Positions 6,196 through 10,616 of a stretch of 10,616 nt of DNA are shown here, in pieces. The DNA lies in NCBI GenBank assembly GCA_003647095.1, contig QMME01000116.1, positions 1 to 10,616 of the forward strand, given 5' to 3'. The position numbers and the translations under genes are program-made. This DNA comes from Deltaproteobacteria bacterium (lineage in GTDB: Bacteria > Myxococcota > B64-G9). The notes under the pieces are model-generated. The model saw nothing but the letters and a program-made list of their open reading frames with translations, ran no database searches and had not been told where the DNA came from. How positions within the stretch are numbered: position 1 is the stretch's first letter; each line of letters starts with the position of its first letter.

Positions 6196-6858
6196 CTAGC
6201 GTGCGCCGGCGCGGCGTTCGGCTTCCTGCTTGACGGCACGGATGGTCACCAGGCCGGTGGCCACGTTCAGGCCGTGCTCGACGGTAGGCGAGGACTTGAG
6301 CACCTGGCGGATGAGCCAGCTCGACTCGCGCACGTCGGTGTAGAGGGTGTAGACCAGGATGGTTTGCCGGCCGTTGTCGTGCGGTACCAGATCCCAGCGC
6401 CAGGCGCCGGTCTGGATGTCGCCCTCATCGTTGGCCAGGGTGATGTCGATGCGTTTCCGGGGAAGGTGGTGATGGCGCAAACGGTACTCCAGGTTGGAAC
6501 CGGGCACTTCGAGCTCGTAATCGAGCCAGGTATCATTGCCTTCGCTCTTGACTATCTCCAACTCGGCCAGGTTCTTGAATATGGAAGTGTAGTTCCGGTA
6601 ATCGGTGAGTACCTGCCAGACGACGGCAGGCGGAGCTATTACCAGGCCGATTACCGTCACTTGCTGCAAGCGGCCGCTGGGGCGTGATTCCACCAGGCTG
6701 AGTTCTCCGCGCTCGAGCAGGGGTACCAGCTGTTCGAAGTTGGTGGTGCCGGCCAGCGGATCCAGTTGCACCGGCACCACCCGGGCGGCTGGCTTGGTGC
6801 CGGCGAGCAGCAGCACTCCTGCCAGCAGGAGGGCGGATGCCTGGGGGCGCGTTTTCAT
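6196..6858 (-). CDS. Exported SRPBCC (START/polyketide-cyclase-like) protein
   Basis: A 220-residue protein with an N-terminal signal sequence (MKTRPQASALLLAGVLLLAG, cleavage probably near residues 20-26) and an SRPBCC domain from about 60 to 205. These are helix-grip folds with a deep hydrophobic pocket that bind lipids, quinones or other apolar ligands. Family-like features are VTVIGLVIAPPAVVWQVLTD (first strand and helix), YRNYTSIFKNLAELEIVKSE, a DYELEVP strand, LRHHHLPRKRIDITLAN, and GAWRWDLVPHDNGRQTILVY. A long C-terminal helix (SSWLIRQVLKSSPTVEHGLN) would close the pocket. Length fits the family. Its ATG overlaps the stop of the upstream lipoprotein gene (ATGA), so translation is probably coupled. 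Most studied family members are cytoplasmic; export here, next to two lipoproteins, suggests handling of a lipid or hydrophobic ligand in the periplasm (inference). Confidence 0.82.
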   Translation of the reverse strand: MKTRPQASALLLAGVLLLAGTKPAARVVPVQLDPLAGTTNFEQLVPLLERGELSLVESRPSGRLQQVTVIGLVIAPPAVVWQVLTDYRNYTSIFKNLAELEIVKSEGNDTWLDYELEVPGSNLEYRLRHHHLPRKRIDITLANDEGDIQTGAWRWDLVPHDNGRQTILVYTLYTDVRESSWLIRQVLKSSPTVEHGLNVATGLVTIRAVKQEAERRAGAR

Positions 6859-7805
6859 GGTTGCCTGGTCCGGGATGACTTGCCGGCAGACTGCTGGCGT
6901 TTTGCGGCCTGCCGGGCCTGGCGCAGCCAGGACTGCAACTTCTTGTCTCCGGGATTTTTCCGCAGTACTTCTTCGAAGTCCGCCTGGGCGGCGTCATAGC
7001 GTCCGGCCTGGAAATGGATGATGCCGCGGGCGGTGATTGTCGGGTAATGCGGATCGAGCTGGGACAGGCGTTGTACGGCCTGCAGCTTGCGGGCTGGTGA
7101 GGCGGAGCGGGAACGTTCGGCCACCCAGATGGCGTACCACTGGCGCTCGCGGGGATCGAGCAGCCAGTCGAGTGCATGACCCAGGTCGGTCAGCAGCGAG
7201 GCGAAACGCACCTTGAAGGCCAGGCGGATGAAGAAGCGCCCGGCCGGGGCGAAAGACAATCCCTGGCCCCCCGGGCGCAGCAGGCCGGCCTGCAGGGCGG
7301 TGGGCAGGAAGTCGCTGCCGGAGGCCAGTAGTTCCTGGTAAGCCTGCTGCAGTGGCCCGGAGAACTGCTGCCGGCCGGCCTGCCAGGCCTCGATGCTGGC
7401 CGCGTCGGCCTGTTTCGTGAAGCGCTCCAGCGCCCGGTCGAAACGTTCGAGCAGGTACAGCACCAGCTTGTGGAACTCTTCCCGGCCCGCTTGTTGCAGC
7501 GCCTTGTCGGCCAGGATCCGCAAGTGCTCGTAGCTTTGCTCCAGCTTTTGTCGTGGGGTCTTGCGGTCGGCGGCCAGGACGTTGAACCGGGAAAAGGCCT
7601 CGACCAGTGGACGGAGCTGTTCGTTCGGTTGGTATCCGGCCACCAGTTGCCGTTCCCGGGCCAGGATCTGCTCCACCAGCTGCGGTGGCGGGTCGCGAGG
7701 TGTAAAAGCCACGGGGACGTCCGGCGTCTGCGATGAGCAAGCCGGCAGCAGCAGAATGAGCGCGGTTGCCAGGAATGACCAGTGCATAGTGTTTCTGCCG
7801 TTCAT
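6855..7805 (-). CDS. Lipoprotein with C-terminal TPR-like segment
   Basis: A 316-residue predicted lipoprotein: signal MNGRNTMHWSFLATALILLL, lipobox LPAC with Cys23. The mature protein is largely alpha-helical and charged, for example PRQKLEQSYEHLRILADKAL and HKLVLYLLERFDRALERFTK. A more apolar middle (RFFIRLAFKVRFASLLTDLG) precedes one or two TPR-like units at about 245-300 (GIIHFQAGRYDAAQADFEEV, LRKNPGD). The tail is basic (AAKRQQSAGKSSRTRQP). The ATG at 7805 is preferred over the internal ATG at 7787 because GAGGAAG lies 6 nt upstream of it. The open frame extends upstream to 8390, but that part overlaps the phosphoesterase gene in another frame and is not expected to be translated. It sits 11 nt after the phosphoesterase gene and overlaps the SRPBCC gene by 4 nt. 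Function unknown. Confidence 0.82.
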   Translation of the reverse strand: MNGRNTMHWSFLATALILLLPACSSQTPDVPVAFTPRDPPPQLVEQILARERQLVAGYQPNEQLRPLVEAFSRFNVLAADRKTPRQKLEQSYEHLRILADKALQQAGREEFHKLVLYLLERFDRALERFTKQADAASIEAWQAGRQQFSGPLQQAYQELLASGSDFLPTALQAGLLRPGGQGLSFAPAGRFFIRLAFKVRFASLLTDLGHALDWLLDPRERQWYAIWVAERSRSASPARKLQAVQRLSQLDPHYPTITARGIIHFQAGRYDAAQADFEEVLRKNPGDKKLQSWLRQARQAAKRQQSAGKSSRTRQP

Positions 7806-7811
7806 GGAGTT

Positions 7812-7818
7812 CTTCCTC
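7812..7818 (-). promoter_or_regulatory. Shine-Dalgarno GAGGAAG overlapping the phosphoesterase stop codon
   Basis: GAGGAAG lies 6 nt before the ATG at 7805 and shares bases with the TGA stop (7819-7817) of the upstream gene. It selects 7805 as the lipoprotein start and implies reinitiation coupling. Confidence 0.55.
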
Positions 7819-10576
7819 ACGGTTTCCTGGGGGGCAGGGGAACCGGTAACGGGGTGCGCTTCTCTTCCTCCTCGAACAGGTCTTGCTCCCGCTCGGCTTG
7901 GCGCAGCAGTGCCGGGGGAACGGGCTCGCCGGGACGGGTAGCCAGCCAAAGCACTTTGCCCAGCCCGGCGGCCCGGTCGGGACGGGAGAAGTCCATGCGT
8001 TGCGATTCCCGTGCCCCCGGATCGGACAGTGACGATTCCTGGTAGTCGATCTGCAGGGGCAGTGCCTGGTAGGGAGTGTAGTCGGGAGCAGCCGTGAAGC
8101 AATCGTAGACCGGCGCAGCCTGGGCATCGAGCATTCCCAGCGGCGGCATGCCCAGGATCAGCCCGTAGGTACGGATGAGGCTGGCGAAACCATAATGGCT
8201 GGAACTGGTATGGTGGCGCCTGGCATAGGGGGATATGAACAGGGCGATGGAACGGTGCATGTCGATGTGGTCCATCCCCGACTGCGGGTCGTCCTCGGTG
8301 ACGATGATCAGGGTCTCCGGCCAGAAGGGACTGTGGGTTATCTTCTCTACGATCAGGCCGGTGGCGTAGTCGTTCTCGGCCACCATCCACTCGGGGGTGG
8401 GGTAGCCCGGCTTACGGCCGTAGGTGTGGTCGTTGGGCAGGGTGATGAAAACGAAAGGGGGAAAGACGCCCTGCTCCAGTTCGGCGAAGAAGTACTCGGC
8501 CCGCTGGGAATCGGGAGTGAGGTACAGGTTCTGCGCCAGGTCGAGCATGTAGTCCATGTTGACGAATTCGGCGAAGCGGTTGTACTCGGAGGCCAGCCCG
8601 TAGGGCTCACCGTAGTTGCGGAAGGGGATGCCGGCCTGCTCGAGCCGGTGCCAGATGAACAGCCCGGCGGGGTAATCGGGCTGGGAGGTGCCCAGGGCCG
8701 GCACCCGGCTGTCATCACGGTAGCCTGCTTGCCAGACCTTCTCGGCGTAGTCGTTGAGGGTGGCCGCCACCGCGAAGTAATGTCCCTGCACGCTCACCTC
8801 CACTTCCACGTGGAAGTTGTCCAGGTTGCAGAACTCGCGGGCCAGGGCGTGCAGGTTGGGCGTGTAGTCCTCGCCGAACATGACGTAGGCCGGATCGGCC
8901 TCGGTACCTTCCAGGTCTCCGAGGTTCTGGTCATAGGTCTTGTTCTCGCGCAGGATGAACACCACGTGCTTTATCGGCGAGGGCTGGCCCAGGGACCGTG
9001 GCAAGGGAAAGGCCCGGTTCAGGCAGCGTTCGGGGAAGAATCCCAGGGCGAACTGGTTGTTGGCGCGCACGGTGGCACTGAGTTGCGCGAGTTCGCTTGT
9101 GGTGGGTACGGCGAAGGCCGACAGGGTGCCGTGCATGAGCGTCTCGTTGTTGACGGGCTCGGTGATGGGCCCCGAGCCGGTACCCTTGCCGTTGACCACG
9201 AACAGGTGTTCGCCGTCGGTCGCGGGTACCACGGCGGTGGGATACCAGCCGGTGGGAATGGAGCCCAGGCGGCGGCCGTCGTTGAGGTCGAGAACCTCGA
9301 GGCTGTTTTTCTGGGCACAGGCCACGTACAACCAGTTGCGCTGCTCATCACGGGCCAGGGCCACCGGGCTCAGTCCCACAGCTTCTCCCTCCGCCCGCAG
9401 CGACCAGGAAGCCAGCAGGCTGTCGCTGGCGGTATCGATGACGTCCACGCGGTCGGCATCGGAGCAGGCCACCAGGAGGCGCCCGTCAGGCAACAACAGC
9501 AGGTCCTCGGGGTTCTTGCCCACTTCTATCTTGGCGAGCGGCGAGCCGTCTTCGGGGTTCACCACCGCCACCTGGCCGGGGTCGTAGAGGGTGGTGCGGC
9601 CCCACAACGACACATACAGTTTGCTGCCATCCGCAGACATCTGCAGGTCGTAGGGCAGCAGGCCCACCCGTATGCGGAATCGTCGCTGGCCGCTGGAAAT
9701 TTCCAGGGCCTCGATTTCACCGGCGGTCTGGGCGGCCACGTAGAGCAGGCCGCGGCTCTCGTCCAGCCACAGCCCGGCCGGGAAACCCTCCACCGGCCAC
9801 TGCTGGGTGCGGGTCAGAGTGCCGTCGCCGGCCACCGAAAATACCTCGACCACGTCGTTTTCGGCCCCGGCCACGTACAGGATGCGGCCGTCCGCACTGC
9901 TGGCCAGGCCGTAGAACAGCGCCTGGGGACGAGGGTAGCGCAATGTCTGCAACAGGGCGGGAACAAGCGGCTCGGCCACGTCGAATACCATCAGGCTCTG
10001 TGATTTCCGGGAGTCGCTGCCATAGCCGTTGTTGGTCACCACCAGGTAACGGCCGCCGGGCAGCAGCAGGGCGTTGGTGGGCAGGGAGCCCAGGTCGCGC
10101 TGGCTCCCCAGGGGGCTGATACGCCGGCCGCCGGGGATGATCCAGCCGCCGTTGCCGTCCGGGCCGGCGGCCAGGCGGGCACGCTGGGCGGGTTCGATGT
10201 CGCAACCTGCCAGGGTGGTGAAGGACCACTCATGGCGGCCGGCCAGGCTCCGGCCGTCGAGATCCTCGATGTCTCCGGCCAGGGTCGCCTGGTAGTTGCG
10301 GCCCGCCAGCAGCATGGTGACGGGTTGAAACAGTAGTTTCCGGGAATCGGGAGAGAGGGTGAGCAGGCCCGGCACGGGCTCGCCCTCGAGGCTCAGGACC
10401 AGCGGTTGCTCCGTTCCGGAGAGGCGAACCGGGCGGTCGAAGGTGACCTCGATGAGGTCGTCCAGGGGGATGCCGCGGCTGCCGTCGCGGGGATAGACCT
10501 CCACTACCTGCGGGCCTCCGGTTGGACAGCCGGCCAGTACCAGCAACAGCAGCAGTGACCACGGGCGCCTGGCCAT
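7817..10576 (-). CDS. Lipoprotein: SbsA-type Ig domain, YncE-like beta-propeller and phospholipase-C-type phosphoesterase
   Basis: A 919-residue predicted lipoprotein with signal MARRPWSLLLLLVLAGC (lipobox LAGC, Cys17). Residues about 23-122 form an SbsA/Big_5-type Ig-like domain (VYPRDGSRGIPLDDLIEVTF ... EWSFTT). About 155-510 is a YncE/lactonase-like beta-propeller with repeated blade motifs such as GRYLVVTNNG, GRILYVAGAENDVVEVFS, SKLYVSLWG and GEHLFVVNGKG. About 535-800 is a phosphoesterase domain of the acid phosphatase / phospholipase C family: E544-N545 in RENKTYDQ, the SVQGH block (S595-H599) where the family has its nucleophile region, N715-D716-H717, and TEDDPQSGMDHIDMHRS (760-776). 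Together these match expected metal and catalytic positions, so it is probably active on a phosphoester; substrate unknown. The acidic and proline-rich C-terminus ends in PLPVPLPPRKP. The ATG at 10576 has AGGAGG 7 nt upstream; the in-frame upstream ATG at 10612 would spoil the lipoprotein signal. It leads the visible - strand operon. Confidence 0.9.
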   Translation of the reverse strand: MARRPWSLLLLLVLAGCPTGGPQVVEVYPRDGSRGIPLDDLIEVTFDRPVRLSGTEQPLVLSLEGEPVPGLLTLSPDSRKLLFQPVTMLLAGRNYQATLAGDIEDLDGRSLAGRHEWSFTTLAGCDIEPAQRARLAAGPDGNGGWIIPGGRRISPLGSQRDLGSLPTNALLLPGGRYLVVTNNGYGSDSRKSQSLMVFDVAEPLVPALLQTLRYPRPQALFYGLASSADGRILYVAGAENDVVEVFSVAGDGTLTRTQQWPVEGFPAGLWLDESRGLLYVAAQTAGEIEALEISSGQRRFRIRVGLLPYDLQMSADGSKLYVSLWGRTTLYDPGQVAVVNPEDGSPLAKIEVGKNPEDLLLLPDGRLLVACSDADRVDVIDTASDSLLASWSLRAEGEAVGLSPVALARDEQRNWLYVACAQKNSLEVLDLNDGRRLGSIPTGWYPTAVVPATDGEHLFVVNGKGTGSGPITEPVNNETLMHGTLSAFAVPTTSELAQLSATVRANNQFALGFFPERCLNRAFPLPRSLGQPSPIKHVVFILRENKTYDQNLGDLEGTEADPAYVMFGEDYTPNLHALAREFCNLDNFHVEVEVSVQGHYFAVAATLNDYAEKVWQAGYRDDSRVPALGTSQPDYPAGLFIWHRLEQAGIPFRNYGEPYGLASEYNRFAEFVNMDYMLDLAQNLYLTPDSQRAEYFFAELEQGVFPPFVFITLPNDHTYGRKPGYPTPEWMVAENDYATGLIVEKITHSPFWPETLIIVTEDDPQSGMDHIDMHRSIALFISPYARRHHTSSSHYGFASLIRTYGLILGMPPLGMLDAQAAPVYDCFTAAPDYTPYQALPLQIDYQESSLSDPGARESQRMDFSRPDRAAGLGKVLWLATRPGEPVPPALLRQAEREQDLFEEEEKRTPLPVPLPPRKP

Positions 10577-10583
10577 GAATGTG

Positions 10584-10589
10584 CCTCCT
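10584..10589 (-). promoter_or_regulatory. Shine-Dalgarno AGGAGG for the phosphoesterase lipoprotein
   Basis: A consensus AGGAGG 7 nt before the ATG at 10576-10574. It selects this start over the in-frame ATG at 10612 and agrees with the lipoprotein signal. No promoter is recognisable in the remaining 27 bases to the window edge, so it probably lies outside. Confidence 0.7.
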
Positions 10590-10616
10590 GTCAGCCTGGG
10601 CCATTGATTCAACCAC

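Noticed and set aside
6188..6197. Palindrome AGGTCGACCT as an operator
   Set aside because: A single 10 bp palindrome at a stop codon, with no second copy or nearby promoter.
6047..6199. 50-codon + strand frame after a strong GAGGAGG-like site
   Set aside because: The ribosome-like site is good, but the product (Ser/Arg/Cys-rich) looks unlike a protein and the opposite strand of the same stretch carries a more plausible frame.
7806..8390. Upstream extension of the TPR-like lipoprotein frame
   Set aside because: It overlaps the phosphoesterase gene in another frame, and would bury the lipoprotein signal; the ATG at 7805 has its own ribosome site.
8195..10003. 602-codon open frame on the + strand antisense to the phosphoesterase gene
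   Set aside because: Gly/Val/Gln/His-rich low-quality composition, no recognisable domain, and it mirrors the GC-rich codons of a gene with clear Ig, propeller and phosphoesterase motifs.

Overview
This is a GC-rich bacterial window whose genes show a double-membrane (Gram-negative) character: several N-terminal signal sequences, three of them with lipoboxes, and a DUF4124-like segment. GC-rich third codon positions, the SbsA-type Ig / YncE / phosphoesterase fusion and the CbiQ/CbiO pair would fit a Desulfuromonas- or Geobacter-like delta-proteobacterium or a gamma-proteobacterium. That placement is a weak inference, because no rRNA or marker gene is present. No tRNA, rRNA, insertion sequence, CRISPR array or riboswitch was seen.

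Left half, + strand (1-5685): one tightly packed operon that enters from outside the window. Order: CbiQ (membrane T component of a cobalt/nickel-type ECF transporter, 5' end missing), CbiO (its ATPase), a membrane-anchored TPR protein, a secreted orphan protein with six cysteines, a predicted lipoprotein joining a DUF4124-like segment to a CxxC glutaredoxin domain, and a cytoplasmic-looking molybdopterin/[4Fe-4S] oxidoreductase. The last four genes start inside or within a few bases of the preceding gene, so they are probably co-transcribed and translationally coupled. How metal uptake, envelope proteins and a molybdenum enzyme work together is not evident; this is the most interesting part of the window.

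Right half, - strand (10576 down to 5699): a second operon, transcribed toward the first. Order: a 919-residue lipoprotein (Ig-like domain, beta-propeller, phospholipase-C-type phosphoesterase domain), a lipoprotein with a C-terminal TPR-like segment, an exported SRPBCC/START-like protein, a possible 44-residue CxxC miniprotein, and a small hydrophobic membrane protein. The first three are adjacent (11 nt gap, then a 4 nt ATGA overlap) and all look exported, so they probably form an envelope module. Its substrate is unknown.

The two operons meet tail to tail with only 13 nt between stop codons (5686-5698), and no convincing intrinsic terminator is visible there.
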